In this document: positions 7,514 through 16,321 of the stretch, one piece after another
How the letters are laid out: each line of letters opens with the position of its first letter
Position numbering within the stretch: the first letter of the stretch is position 1
Source of the DNA: Roseobacter sp.
GTDB taxonomy: Bacteria > Pseudomonadota > Alphaproteobacteria > Rhodobacterales > Rhodobacteraceae
Assembly: GCA_024636475.1 (NCBI GenBank)
Contig: JAGXHA010000032.1
Location: 1 to 62,792 of the forward strand
Length of the DNA: 62,792 bases
Direction: 5' to 3'
The notes under the pieces: generated by a model
The model's input: only the letters and a program-made list of their open reading frames with translations
Database searches by the model: none
Told to the model about the DNA's origin: nothing
Position numbers and translations under genes: made by a program

Positions 7514-7758
7514 GCAGCACAAATCCGCATAAAGCGGTGCCAGCGATTCTGCAAACCTCGAAATGCAATAGAACGTGCCTTATGTTCGGGGCTGATGTTA
7601 GGGGAATTTTGCCTATCCTGCAGCGGCAGCCTTTTCAGCGCGGCTTGCAAAGGCTAATGTCGCGCAAAGACCTCGGGAACGGGGCAGCAAACATGCCGTT
7701 CATGCGGCGCGAACAGGCACCGGCGAAAACGCCGGGCCAGCAGGCAAGGACGACTTAG

Positions 7759-8598
7759 ATGGACAGGCGCAGCTTAACGATCCTCACTCAAACGCGACCC
7801 TTCTTGTTGGTTGCAGTCGCCCTGACAGCCCTGGCCGGATGCGATGCGAATGGTCAATTCGGGTTGGGTCAAAAGAATGGCGCGGCGGCAGCATCACAAT
7901 CGACCAAGCTGGTCGAGCGTGACGTGGAAGCGCCCGACGTCTTTTCCGTGACAGACCAAGGCCTTTGGGATGGTCGGCCTAGTCTTGGTGGTGTTTGGGT
8001 GGCGCATCCTGACGTGACCGACCCAGAAAGAGTGATCATCCGCAACGAGGCCAACGGAAAGTTTGTGATCGGCGCACTTTTTCGACGCGAACGCGATCTG
8101 CCCGGCCCAAATCTGCAAATCTCGTCCGACGCTGCGGCCGCCTTGAATGTCCTGGCCGGTGCCCCTGCCCCCCTGAACGTGACTGCCTTGCGCCGCGCAG
8201 AGGTTGACGCACCCGAACAGACCTCGGCACCCGAGACAACCGTCACAGCCCCTGCAGCCGTGACCGAAACCGCGCTTGAGCCGGTTTCCTCGCCAGCGGC
8301 CACTGCTGCGACGGCCACGGCGACGGTTCCGCCAGAACCCTCAGTGCCCGTACAATCCTCCAATCTGGCCAAGCCGTTTGTGCAGATCGGGATCTTCAGC
8401 ATCGAAGCGAATGCCAACCGATCCGCCAACCAGATGCGCAGCGCCGGCATGTTGCCCACCGTCAAGCGCAGTGAAATCAATGGCAAGCCGTTCTGGCGCG
8501 TCTTGGTAGGTCCTGCGGCCACGACGTCAGAACTGAATAACTTGCTGAAATCTATCAAAGCTGAAGGGTTCTCGGACGCATATGCCGTGTCCAGCTGA
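7759..8598 (+). CDS. SPOR-domain lipoprotein
   Basis: The protein has 279 residues. The signal peptide ends in a lipobox, ALAGC, with Cys at about residue 28, so it should be a lipoprotein. A Pro/Thr/Ala-rich linker occupies about 120-205. A SPOR domain (VQIGIFSIEANANRSANQM... FWRVLVGP) fills the last 75 residues and would bind denuded glycan strands at the septum. The gene ends 24 bases before a D-Ala-D-Ala carboxypeptidase gene. This pairing points to joint action in peptidoglycan remodelling. Confidence 0.85.
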   Translation: MDRRSLTILTQTRPFLLVAVALTALAGCDANGQFGLGQKNGAAAASQSTKLVERDVEAPDVFSVTDQGLWDGRPSLGGVWVAHPDVTDPERVIIRNEANGKFVIGALFRRERDLPGPNLQISSDAAAALNVLAGAPAPLNVTALRRAEVDAPEQTSAPETTVTAPAAVTETALEPVSSPAATAATATATVPPEPSVPVQSSNLAKPFVQIGIFSIEANANRSANQMRSAGMLPTVKRSEINGKPFWRVLVGPAATTSELNNLLKSIKAEGFSDAYAVSS

Positions 8599-8622
8599 CC
8601 CAAAGCCAAAGGAGCCTTTGCC

Positions 8623-9792
8623 ATGATCCGCATCTTTGCTGCCACGATGGCGCTGATCTTTCTGTCCCTGCCCGCAGTGGCATTCGAGACGCGTGCGGCT
8701 GCCGCCTATGTGATTGACCAGACCACCGGAACGGTACTGCTGGCTAAAAACGCCGACGAGCCGCTTCCACCTGCGTCGATGTCCAAGCTCATGACGCTTT
8801 ACATGGCGTTCGAGGCAATCGAGCGCGGCAAAAGCAATGGCGGGCTTGACCTGAACGAAGAGCTGCCGGTGTCTCAGCATGCAATGTCTTACGGCGGCTC
8901 GACGATGTTTCTTGATACCACCGACCGTGTGTCGGTAGAGGATCTGTTGCGCGGTATTATCGTGTTGTCCGGCAATGACGCCTGTGTCGTGATTGCCGAA
9001 GCGCTCAGCCCCGACGGTACCGAAGCGGGTTTTGCCCGTTTGATGACCCAGCGCGCTCAACAGTTGGGCATGACCAGCTCGACCTTTGCCAATTCAAACG
9101 GCTGGCCAGCTGCGGGTCAACGCATGTCGATGCGCGATCTGGGGCTTCTGGCGATGCGATTGATCACAGACTATCCGCAATATTATCCGCTCTTTTCAGA
9201 GCGTGAATTTATGTTCGACGGTCGCGCGCCCCAGAACAAGAGGAACCGCAACCCGCTGCTGGATCTTGGTATTGGCGCAGACGGGCTGAAAACCGGACAT
9301 ACGCAAGAGGCCGGATACGGGCTGGTCGGCTCCGCCAAGCAAGGCAACCGTCGGGTGATCTTTGTCATATCAGGGCTTGAGACAGCGGCCGAGCGTGCGC
9401 AGGAATCCGAGGCAATTGTGAACTGGTCTTTCCGGCAATTCTCGCAGCGCACCATGGGGCAGGCAGGTTTGCAGATTGCACAGGCACCCGTAGCGCTCGG
9501 TGATTCAACCAGCGTCGGGATGGAATTGGCGGAGGACCTTTCGGTGTTGATACCCGTCTCAGGCGGCAGCGATGTCATGGCTGAAGTTGTCTATACCAGC
9601 CCATTGCGCGCGCCCATCGCCAAGGGTGATCCCATGGGCGAGCTGGTGCTGACACGCGGTGATCTGCCCGAAGTTCGTGCGCCTTTGATTGCCTCCGAAG
9701 CCGTGGCACCGGGTGGGTTTGTCGTAAAGCTGACAGCCGCTGCCCAGTATCTTTTGAACCGTCTCAACGAGGGTCCAGAGGGCGCTTCGTGA
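8623..9792 (+). CDS. D-alanyl-D-alanine carboxypeptidase (PBP5/6 class, DacA/DacC type)
   Basis: The protein has 389 residues. It removes the terminal D-Ala from peptidoglycan pentapeptides in the periplasm. The three active-site motifs are visible: S52-M-S-K55, S116-G-N118 and K223-T-G225. A signal peptide (LIFLSLPAVAFE) precedes them, and the C-terminal PBP5_C beta domain covers about 275-370. A strong AAAGGAG ribosome-binding site lies ahead of the ATG. The stop codon overlaps the GTG start of tmk (GTGA), indicating coupled translation in one operon. Confidence 0.93.
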   Translation: MIRIFAATMALIFLSLPAVAFETRAAAAYVIDQTTGTVLLAKNADEPLPPASMSKLMTLYMAFEAIERGKSNGGLDLNEELPVSQHAMSYGGSTMFLDTTDRVSVEDLLRGIIVLSGNDACVVIAEALSPDGTEAGFARLMTQRAQQLGMTSSTFANSNGWPAAGQRMSMRDLGLLAMRLITDYPQYYPLFSEREFMFDGRAPQNKRNRNPLLDLGIGADGLKTGHTQEAGYGLVGSAKQGNRRVIFVISGLETAAERAQESEAIVNWSFRQFSQRTMGQAGLQIAQAPVALGDSTSVGMELAEDLSVLIPVSGGSDVMAEVVYTSPLRAPIAKGDPMGELVLTRGDLPEVRAPLIASEAVAPGGFVVKLTAAAQYLLNRLNEGPEGAS

Positions 9793-10421
9793 GCGCAAAA
9801 GGCTTTTTCATCAGCTTTGAAGGTATTGACGGATCAGGCAAATCCACCCAGACCAAGCTGCTAAAGAGCCAGTTGGAAGCATTGGGCCATGACGTGCTTC
9901 TCAGCCGCGAGCCCGGCGGCTCGCCGGGTGCCGAGGAAATCCGCGCTTTGGTTTTGCAGGGCGACCCGGACCGCTGGTCTGCGCAGACCGAGATTTTGCT
10001 GTTTACCGCAGCCCGCCGCGATCATCTGGAGCGCACGATCCAGCCCGCCCTGGATGCGGGCAAGATTGTGATCTGTGACCGTTTCGCTGATTCAACGCGC
10101 ATGTATCAAGGCCTCAGCCGCGGTGACTTGCGCGGCGCTGTGGACCAGTTGCACAGTCTTATGATCGGGGTCGAGCCGGATTTGACGATTCTGATAGACA
10201 TGGATCCCGCCGAAGGTCTCTCGCGCGCATTGGCACGCAACACGGACGAAGAACGTTTTGAGGATTTTGGCGAAAGCCTGCAAATCGCCATGCGCAAGGG
10301 TTTTTTGTCGCTTGCGCAGGAGTTTGCAGCGCGTTTCGTCGTGATTGACGGAGCCCGGGATATCGACGCGGTCGCCAGCGATATTCTGACTCAGACGCGC
10401 CGTCGGCTTGACGCGCGCTAG
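9789..10421 (+). CDS. tmk: Thymidylate kinase
   Basis: The protein has 210 residues and phosphorylates dTMP to dTDP for DNA synthesis. FEGIDGSGKSTQ (P-loop, residues 10-21), the DR(F/Y) motif CDRFADSTRMYQG (about 96-108) and a LID-like region with ALARNTDEERFE are present. It starts with GTG overlapping the upstream stop. holB follows after about 38 bases, so the carboxypeptidase-tmk-holB-tatD run is probably one transcript. Confidence 0.95.
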   Translation: MSAKGFFISFEGIDGSGKSTQTKLLKSQLEALGHDVLLSREPGGSPGAEEIRALVLQGDPDRWSAQTEILLFTAARRDHLERTIQPALDAGKIVICDRFADSTRMYQGLSRGDLRGAVDQLHSLMIGVEPDLTILIDMDPAEGLSRALARNTDEERFEDFGESLQIAMRKGFLSLAQEFAARFVVIDGARDIDAVASDILTQTRRRLDAR

Positions 10422-10459
10422 CCCCTTTTCCTATCCTCGCAATCTGCTAGATGGTGATC

Positions 10460-11575
10460 ATGAGCGATGATGCCCCACAGCCCGACCGCATAGACGGTGC
10501 GCACCACCCGCGCGACACGCCCCGCCTGATTGGTCAGCAAGGCGCGGAGGCTGCCTTTCTCGACGCGTTCAATTCAGGCAAGCTGCATCATGGCTGGCTG
10601 CTGGCAGGCCCGCGAGGTGTCGGCAAGGCAACGCTGGCATGGCGGATCGCCAAATTCCTGCTCGCAACGCCCGAGCCCGATGGCGGCGGCATGTTCGCCC
10701 CCGAAGTCCCGACCAGCCTTGATGTCGATCCCGATCACCCCGTAGCACGGCGCATTGCGGCAGGTGGCGAAGGCGCGTTGAAATCCGTCACCCGGACGGT
10801 GGACGAGAAAACCAAACGGTTGCGCAAGCAAATTGTCGTCGATGACATCCGCAAGCTGAACGGATTTTTCCAGATGTCTGCCGCTGATGGCGGCCGTCGC
10901 GTGGTCATCATTGATGACGCCGATCTGATGAACCCCAACGCTGCAAACGCCCTGCTCAAAATGCTCGAAGAGCCCCCTGCCCGCGCGATTATCCTGTTGA
11001 TCAGCCACCGCCCCTCGGGCTTGTTGCCGACCATCCGCTCGCGCTGTCGCACGTTGCGGCTTGGAACATTAACGCCAGACCAGATGGCCGAGGCCTTGGG
11101 ACAATCAGGTGTCGAGGTGCGCGGCGATCCCGCAGCGCTGGCCGCCCTCTCAGGCGGGTCGGTTGGCGGGGCTTTGGGGATGTCATTGATGGGCGGGCTC
11201 CAGATGTACGCTGAATTGGTGGCGATCTTGGGCACATTGCCCCAAATGGACCGGTCTCGCGCCCTGGCGCTGGCCGAGGCCGCCGCGACACGCGGGGCGG
11301 AAGAAAAACTCGCGCTTTTGTTTACCCTCGTTGATTTGCTGATGCTGCGCCTGGCGCGCACAGGCGCATTGGGTCAGCCGCCTGAAATCGAGGCCGCACC
11401 GGGCGAACAAGCGATGCTTGCCCGTCTGTCACCCAGCCCCGCACAAGGCCGGGCATGGGCTGAAGTGGCTCAGGAGATCGGCACCCGCGCACGCCACGGC
11501 ATAGCGGTCAACCTTGACCCTGCCGCACTGGTCCTAGATACCCTGTTCAAGATGGGTCAAACCGCCCCACGGTAG
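10460..11575 (+). CDS. holB: DNA polymerase III subunit delta'
   Basis: Translated from 10460 the protein has 371 residues. It is part of the clamp loader. GPRGVGKAT (about 50-58) is the Walker A loop, VIIDDADLMNPNAANALLKMLEEPP the Walker B and sensor 1 area (read in parts), and SRCRTL the SRC motif. The Cys zinc module seen in some relatives is not evident. An in-frame ATG nine bases earlier (10451) is the alternative start. It sits between tmk and tatD, a common alphaproteobacterial order. Confidence 0.92.
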   Translation: MSDDAPQPDRIDGAHHPRDTPRLIGQQGAEAAFLDAFNSGKLHHGWLLAGPRGVGKATLAWRIAKFLLATPEPDGGGMFAPEVPTSLDVDPDHPVARRIAAGGEGALKSVTRTVDEKTKRLRKQIVVDDIRKLNGFFQMSAADGGRRVVIIDDADLMNPNAANALLKMLEEPPARAIILLISHRPSGLLPTIRSRCRTLRLGTLTPDQMAEALGQSGVEVRGDPAALAALSGGSVGGALGMSLMGGLQMYAELVAILGTLPQMDRSRALALAEAAATRGAEEKLALLFTLVDLLMLRLARTGALGQPPEIEAAPGEQAMLARLSPSPAQGRAWAEVAQEIGTRARHGIAVNLDPAALVLDTLFKMGQTAPR

Positions 11576-11601
11576 CCCCAAAAGCAGGATACAGAACCCG
11601 C

Positions 11602-12408
11602 ATGAGCGATAATTACCCGATCACAGACAGCCATTGCCATCTTGATTTTCCCGATTTCAAAGATGAATTGCCCGATGTGATTGCCCGCGCGGGCGATGCT
11701 GGCGTGACCCGCATGGTGACCATCTGTACCAAACTCAGGAATGAACCTTCGGTGCGTGCCATTGCCGACGCGTATCCATCGGTTTTTTATGCCGCAGGTG
11801 CACACCCGATGAGCGTCGCCGAAGAGCCCATGGTCAGTTATGACGATCTGACCGCTCTTACCAAACATCCGAAAATGGTGGGCATTGGCGAGACAGGCCT
11901 GGATTATCACTACACCGCCACCTCAGCGCAACTCCAGCAAACCTCTTTGCGCACTCATATCGCAGTGGCGCGCGACAGCAGGCTGCCCCTGATCATCCAC
12001 TCGCGCGATGCCGACGACGACATGGCCCGTATCTTGCGAGAAGAGCACGCCAACGGGCCCTTTCCTTGTGTCATGCATTGTTTTTCCAGCAGCGCGGAAC
12101 TGGGGCGCGCCGCCCTTGATCTGGGCTTTTATCTGTCGATGTCCGGCATCACCGCTTTCCCCAAAAGCCAGGATCTGCGCGATATTTTTGCCAGCGCCCC
12201 GCTTGACCGGATCTTGGTTGAAACCGACAGTCCCTATCTGGCCCCACCCCCGCACCGTGGCAGACGTAATGAGCCCGCATACACGGCCCATACCGCGCGC
12301 CGCGGCGCCGAGACATTCGGCATCGGCTACAAAGATTTCGCGGCACAGACCCAAGCCAATTTTGACCGGCTCTTCACCAAAGTCGCCGCATACACCGAGG
12401 CCGCATGA
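11602..12408 (+). CDS. TatD-family metal-dependent hydrolase/DNase
   Basis: The protein has 268 residues and a TIM-barrel hydrolase fold. The metal ligands are visible in order: DSHCHLDF (H11, H13), GETGLDYHY (Glu), HSRDAD (His), MHCFSSS (His) and ETDSPYLAPPPHRG (Asp). Relatives are 3'-5' exonucleases or nucleases with roles in DNA repair or quality control. The stop overlaps the next gene's ATG (ATGA). Confidence 0.92.
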   Translation: MSDNYPITDSHCHLDFPDFKDELPDVIARAGDAGVTRMVTICTKLRNEPSVRAIADAYPSVFYAAGAHPMSVAEEPMVSYDDLTALTKHPKMVGIGETGLDYHYTATSAQLQQTSLRTHIAVARDSRLPLIIHSRDADDDMARILREEHANGPFPCVMHCFSSSAELGRAALDLGFYLSMSGITAFPKSQDLRDIFASAPLDRILVETDSPYLAPPPHRGRRNEPAYTAHTARRGAETFGIGYKDFAAQTQANFDRLFTKVAAYTEAA

Positions 12409-13205
12409 TGGCGCAGATGAAAATCACCATTCTTGGCTGCGGGTCGTCGGGCGGTGTGCCGCGCCTTGGCGGTCACTGGGGGGCCTGCGATCCGAACAAT
12501 CCCAAGAACGCCCGACGGCGCTGCTCGATCATGGTCGAGCGGATCACGGATGCCGGCACCACGTCGGTTTTGATCGATACCTCACCCGACCTGCGCAGCC
12601 AGCTTCTGGATGCGGGGACCAGCCGGTTAGACGCGGTGCTCTACACCCATTCGCATGCCGATCATGTGCACGGCGTCGATGACTTGCGCATGATCGTGAT
12701 CAACATGCGCAAGCGCCTGCCCGTCTGGGCCGATACGCCGACGCGCGCGGCCCTGCTTGACCGCTTTGCCTATGTCTTTGTCCAGCCGCAGGGTTCCTCC
12801 TATCCGCCGATCCTCGAAATGAACCTGATCGCCGGCGATGTGACCATTGATGGCCCCGGTGGTCCGCTGGTCTTTACGCCGTTTCTTGTCAATCACGGCG
12901 GGATGGACGCGCTTGGCTTTCGGGTGAACGATGTGGCCTATCTGCCTGATGTCGCGATGATCCCCGACGGTGTGTGGCCGCATCTGGAAAACCTGACCTG
13001 CTGGATCGTTGATGCCTTGCGCCGCGAGCCGCACCCGACCCACAGTCACCTTGAGCAAACGCTTGGCTGGATCGAAAAGATGGCCCCCAAGACTGCCGTG
13101 CTGACCAACATGCACAATGACCTTGATTATCAGACACTTGTCGACGAAACCTCTGATCATATCCAACCCGCCTATGATGGCATGACTTTGATGTTTCCTG
13201 CCTAA
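12405..13205 (+). CDS. MBL-fold metallo-hydrolase (PhnP/RNase Z-like)
   Basis: The protein has 266 residues. The metal motif THSHADHVHGVDDLR gives H82, H84, D86 and H87. GCGSSGGVPRLGG at the N terminus is the opening typical of the PhnP-like branch, and later His (VNHGG, MHND) complete the site. Relatives cleave phosphodiesters such as cyclic phosphates. No phn genes are nearby, so the substrate is open. It is translationally coupled to tatD. Confidence 0.88.
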   Translation: MMAQMKITILGCGSSGGVPRLGGHWGACDPNNPKNARRRCSIMVERITDAGTTSVLIDTSPDLRSQLLDAGTSRLDAVLYTHSHADHVHGVDDLRMIVINMRKRLPVWADTPTRAALLDRFAYVFVQPQGSSYPPILEMNLIAGDVTIDGPGGPLVFTPFLVNHGGMDALGFRVNDVAYLPDVAMIPDGVWPHLENLTCWIVDALRREPHPTHSHLEQTLGWIEKMAPKTAVLTNMHNDLDYQTLVDETSDHIQPAYDGMTLMFPA

Positions 13206-13206
13206 A

Positions 13207-13229
13207 CTTCATTTTGCCAGCTAAACTCC
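13207..13229 (-). repeat. Dispersed intergenic repeat, copy 1
   Basis: On the minus strand this reads GGAGTTTAGCTGGCAAAATG and ends in AAG. It matches the second half of the element at 54171-54207 in about 20 of 24 bases. It lies directly after the metallo-hydrolase stop codon. Confidence 0.5.
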
Positions 13230-13237
13230 ACAGGGGT

Positions 13238-13258
13238 CTGGGGGTGTGAAACCCCCAG
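13238..13258. terminator. Hairpin between the MBL gene and the AEC gene
   Basis: CTGGGGGT, loop GTGAA, ACCCCCAG is a perfect 8-bp stem. No T-run follows, so it is either a weak or Rho-assisted terminator or a REP-like palindrome. It separates the dac-tmk-holB-tatD run from the permease gene. Confidence 0.5.
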
Positions 13259-13291
13259 TACAGCGCCTAAAACCAAGGACGACGATCCCAA

Positions 13292-14221
13292 GTGCAAACG
13301 CTTCTCGACGTCATCCTGCCTGTCTTTTTGGTGATCGGCTTTGGCTATGTCTCGGTCTGGCGCGGGTATTTTCCCGTCTCTGGCATCGACGGCGTTATGA
13401 GGTTCGCGCAAAGCTTCGCGATCCCTTGCCTTTTGTTTCAATCCATCGCGAACCTCGATCTTTCCGCATCCTTTGATCCGCGTTTGCTGATCAGTTTCTA
13501 TACAGGGGCTGCCGTCTGCTTTGCCCTTGGGATCGCAGGCGCGCGGTTTGTGTTCAAACGCGACTGGGAAGACAGCGTTGCCATCGGATTTTGCTGCCTC
13601 TTTTCAAACTCGGTGCTGCTTGGATTGCCCATCACAGAGCGTGCCTACGGGCCGGATGCGCTGACCGGCAATATTGCCATCATCGCCATGCATTCCCCGT
13701 TTTGTTATGGGCTGGGCATCACGGTTATGGAATTTGTGCGCAACCGCGGCCAGTCAGGCGTTAATCTTGCGCGCAACGTTGGCAATGCGATGTTCCACAA
13801 TCCGTTGGTGATCGGCATCATTGCGGGGTTTGTGGTCAATTTCAGCGGGCTCGCGATCCCCGGTGTGATTGATGACGCGCTGTCGCTGATTGTACGCGCG
13901 GCCTTGCCCGCAGCGCTTTTTGCGCTTGGCGGCGTGCTGATCCAATACAAACCCGAGGGCGATCTCAAGGCCATCGCGATGGTGTGCATGATCGGCCTGC
14001 TGATCCATCCCGCCATCGTCTGGCTTTTGGGGACCAGCTTTGAGCTGCCACAGGATTTGTTCCGCTCTGGCGTCTTGACGGCTGCCATGGCCCCCGGATT
14101 TAACGCCTATATCTTTGCCAACATGTATGGTCGCGCCCGGCGGGTGGCGGCCAGTTCGGTCCTGATTGCAACGGTCGCATCGGTGCTGACGGCATGGATG
14201 TGGCTGACGATCCTGCCATGA
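13292..14221 (+). CDS. AEC-family (auxin efflux carrier type) permease
   Basis: The protein has 309 residues and about ten hydrophobic segments. It has the AEC fold with the broken helix region FAIPCLLFQSIA near residue 50 and VIGIIAGFVVNFSGL in the second half. The family exports small organic acids or amino acid-related compounds across the inner membrane. The start is GTG at 13292. The stop overlaps the ATG of the following GST-like gene (ATGA at 14218), so the two are coupled. Confidence 0.85.
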   Translation: MQTLLDVILPVFLVIGFGYVSVWRGYFPVSGIDGVMRFAQSFAIPCLLFQSIANLDLSASFDPRLLISFYTGAAVCFALGIAGARFVFKRDWEDSVAIGFCCLFSNSVLLGLPITERAYGPDALTGNIAIIAMHSPFCYGLGITVMEFVRNRGQSGVNLARNVGNAMFHNPLVIGIIAGFVVNFSGLAIPGVIDDALSLIVRAALPAALFALGGVLIQYKPEGDLKAIAMVCMIGLLIHPAIVWLLGTSFELPQDLFRSGVLTAAMAPGFNAYIFANMYGRARRVAASSVLIATVASVLTAWMWLTILP

Positions 14222-14835
14222 CGGCGACGCTTTATTCCTTTCGCCGCTGCCCTTATGCGATGCGCGCCCGCTTGGCGATTTTAGCTGCTGGAGCACCGGT
14301 GCATTTGCGCGAAATCCTGCTGCGCGACAAGCCTGAGGCGTTTCTGGACGCCTCGCCCAGCGGGACGGTGCCGTGTCTTGTACTGGAAGACAGGGTGATT
14401 GACGAAAGCCTAGACATCATGATCTGGGCGCTGAAAGCATCTGATCCCGACGGGTTGCTGGACATGCCCCAAGCGGGATGGGACTGGATCGCCCGCTCTG
14501 ACGGCCCCTTCAAACACGCGCTGGACCGCACAAAATATGCGACCCGCTATCCAGAGGAAGACGCAGCACAGCACCGCGCAGATGCTGCCGCCTTTCTGAC
14601 GGAACTGGATGCCCAAATTGACGTGAATATTTTTGATCGCCCCAGTCTGGCAGATATGGCCATAGCACCTTTTGTGCGCCAGTTCGCGTTCATCGACAAA
14701 GCGTTCTTCGATGCACAGACTTGGCCAAACCTGCAAAGCTGGCTGGATCGTTTCTTGTTCTCGGACGCGTTCGAATTAACTATGAGGAAGTACCCGGTAT
14801 GGCGCGAAGGTGATGCACCGACAGATTTTCCATAA
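14218..14835 (+). CDS. Glutathione S-transferase-like protein
   Basis: From ATG 14218 the protein has 205 residues. YSFRRCPYAMRARLAI is the thioredoxin-fold N-terminal motif with CPYA, SGTVPCLVLED the cis-Pro loop and IDESLDIMIW the following Ser/Asp glutathione-binding box. A helical C-terminal domain ends in YPVWREGD. The upstream ATG at 14194 lies inside the AEC gene and is less likely. Coupling to the permease may indicate joint handling of a thiol or stress compound, but this is not proven. Confidence 0.88.
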   Translation: MTATLYSFRRCPYAMRARLAILAAGAPVHLREILLRDKPEAFLDASPSGTVPCLVLEDRVIDESLDIMIWALKASDPDGLLDMPQAGWDWIARSDGPFKHALDRTKYATRYPEEDAAQHRADAAAFLTELDAQIDVNIFDRPSLADMAIAPFVRQFAFIDKAFFDAQTWPNLQSWLDRFLFSDAFELTMRKYPVWREGDAPTDFP

Positions 14836-14849
14836 AAAGGCTCACCATC

Positions 14850-15323
14850 ATGACCCAAAAGATTGAACCCAACTGGGAATATGTACCTGACGGCGTGATG
14901 GGCGGGGTTTCGCGGGGCCAGATCTCGAAAGAAACTGTTTTGGGCCACCAAGCCACCCGGCTCACCGGCGAGGTTTCGTTGGACAACAATGGTGGCTTTT
15001 TGCAAATGGCATTTGATTTTGCGCCGGGTGGCGGGCCGATCGATGCCAGTGCATGGTCCGGAATTGAAATGGCCGTCTGCGGTAACGCGGAAAACTATGA
15101 TTTGCGTCTGCGCACCACCGATCTTGGCAAACCCTGGCAGTCTTATCGCAGCGTGTTCACGGCACCGCAGGCGTGGACGACCTTGCGCTTTGCCTTCGAC
15201 GCGCTCGAGCTTTACCGCACCGAGGCACCATTTGATCCAACAACATTGCGCCGTCTTGGCCTTGTCGCTGTGGGGCGGGAGTTTACGGTCGACATCGCAG
15301 TGCGCGACGTACGGTTCGTCTAG
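14850..15323 (+). CDS. CIA30-family protein
   Basis: The protein has 157 residues. WEYVPDGVMGGVSRGQ at the N terminus is the hallmark of the CIA30 (NDUFAF1-like) domain, followed by the galactose-binding-like beta sandwich up to ...VRDVRFV. The mitochondrial relative helps complex I assembly, but bacterial members are of uncertain role. It lies 14 bases after the GST-like gene. Confidence 0.85.
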   Translation: MTQKIEPNWEYVPDGVMGGVSRGQISKETVLGHQATRLTGEVSLDNNGGFLQMAFDFAPGGGPIDASAWSGIEMAVCGNAENYDLRLRTTDLGKPWQSYRSVFTAPQAWTTLRFAFDALELYRTEAPFDPTTLRRLGLVAVGREFTVDIAVRDVRFV

Positions 15324-15539
15324 CGGTCATTCCTGGGCCACATGCCAGCAAAGCCCACCCTGATTTAGCCACTGCTTCTATGGCAGATGACGCCAAGGAA
15401 GCTGCCGTTTTGCAAAGAAATCGCCAAATCGCAGGAACAGGCACAGATGCCAGTCGTTTGTGTCACGAGCGGCAAGTTTGACACGGATTTTGTGATGATA
15501 TTGCCGAACTAACTTAAGGAAAGAAAAGGAATAATTCAG
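15324..15539. other. Intergenic region with a possible promoter
   Basis: A TTGACA box at 15478-15483 is followed about 15-17 bases later by weak TATTGC/TGATAT-like sequence, ahead of the DJ-1/PfpI gene. A purine-rich AAGGAAAGAAAAGGAA lies 8-24 bases before its ATG. The rest shows nothing. Confidence 0.35.
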
Positions 15540-16214
15540 ATGAAAATTCTTATGGTCCTCACGTCGCATGATAAATTGGGCGACACTGGCAACAAAACCG
15601 GCTTCTGGCTCGAAGAATTCGCGTCCCCTTATTACGTGTTCAAAGACGCTGGGGCAGATGTCACACTCGCGTCCCCCAAGGGGGGTCAGCCGCCCCTTGA
15701 CCCGTCCAGCGATGCTGACGACGCGCAAACGGAAGCGACCAAGCGTTTCAAGCAGGATGATGCGGCCCAAAAAGATCTGGCAAGCACCGTCAAGCTATCG
15801 GGCGTGTCTGCCGACGGGTTCGACGCGGTCTTTTACCCCGGCGGCCACGGCCCGTTGTGGGATCTGGCAGAAGACGCAGACAGCAAGGCGTTGATCGAAG
15901 CCTTCGCAGCCCATGATCGCCCCATCGGCGCAGTCTGCCACGCGCCAGCGGTATTCAAGCATCCAAAGGGTGCGGATGGCAAACCGCTGGTATCAGGCAA
16001 GACCGTAACCGGCTTTACCAATACCGAGGAAGAAGGCGTTGGCCTGACCGACGTGGTTCCGTTCCTGGTCGAGGATATGCTGAAGGGCAATGGCGGCGAC
16101 TACCAGAAAGGGGCCGACTGGGCCTCATTCGTGGTGACAGATGGCAAGCTGGTGACGGGCCAGAACCCCGCTTCCTCAGAAGAGGCGGCGCGCAAACTGC
16201 TTGAACTGCTCTGA
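15540..16214 (+). CDS. DJ-1/PfpI-family protein (Hsp31/glyoxalase III-like)
   Basis: The protein has 224 residues. GAVCHAPAV carries the nucleophile-elbow Cys133 and His134, FYPGGHGPLWDL the upstream Glu/His region, and GLTDVVPFLVEDML the tail of the class with an inserted cap. ALASPKGGQPPLDP (VTLASPKGG here) is typical of Hsp31-type members, which act as glyoxalases or chaperones under carbonyl stress. It appears to be transcribed alone. Confidence 0.9.
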   Translation: MKILMVLTSHDKLGDTGNKTGFWLEEFASPYYVFKDAGADVTLASPKGGQPPLDPSSDADDAQTEATKRFKQDDAAQKDLASTVKLSGVSADGFDAVFYPGGHGPLWDLAEDADSKALIEAFAAHDRPIGAVCHAPAVFKHPKGADGKPLVSGKTVTGFTNTEEEGVGLTDVVPFLVEDMLKGNGGDYQKGADWASFVVTDGKLVTGQNPASSEEAARKLLELL

Positions 16215-16321
16215 AACAAAGTGTCGGGGTGGCCTCGCCTCCCCGACTGACCCATTTTGATTGGCCACAAAAAGTGATGGCAAATCAAATGTAGCCCTTG
16301 CGCGTTCCACAAAGCTTGATC

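Noticed and set aside
15378..15770. Minus-strand open frame before the DJ-1/PfpI gene
   Set aside because: Mostly antisense to that gene, without domain features; the upstream part is a promoter-like intergenic region.
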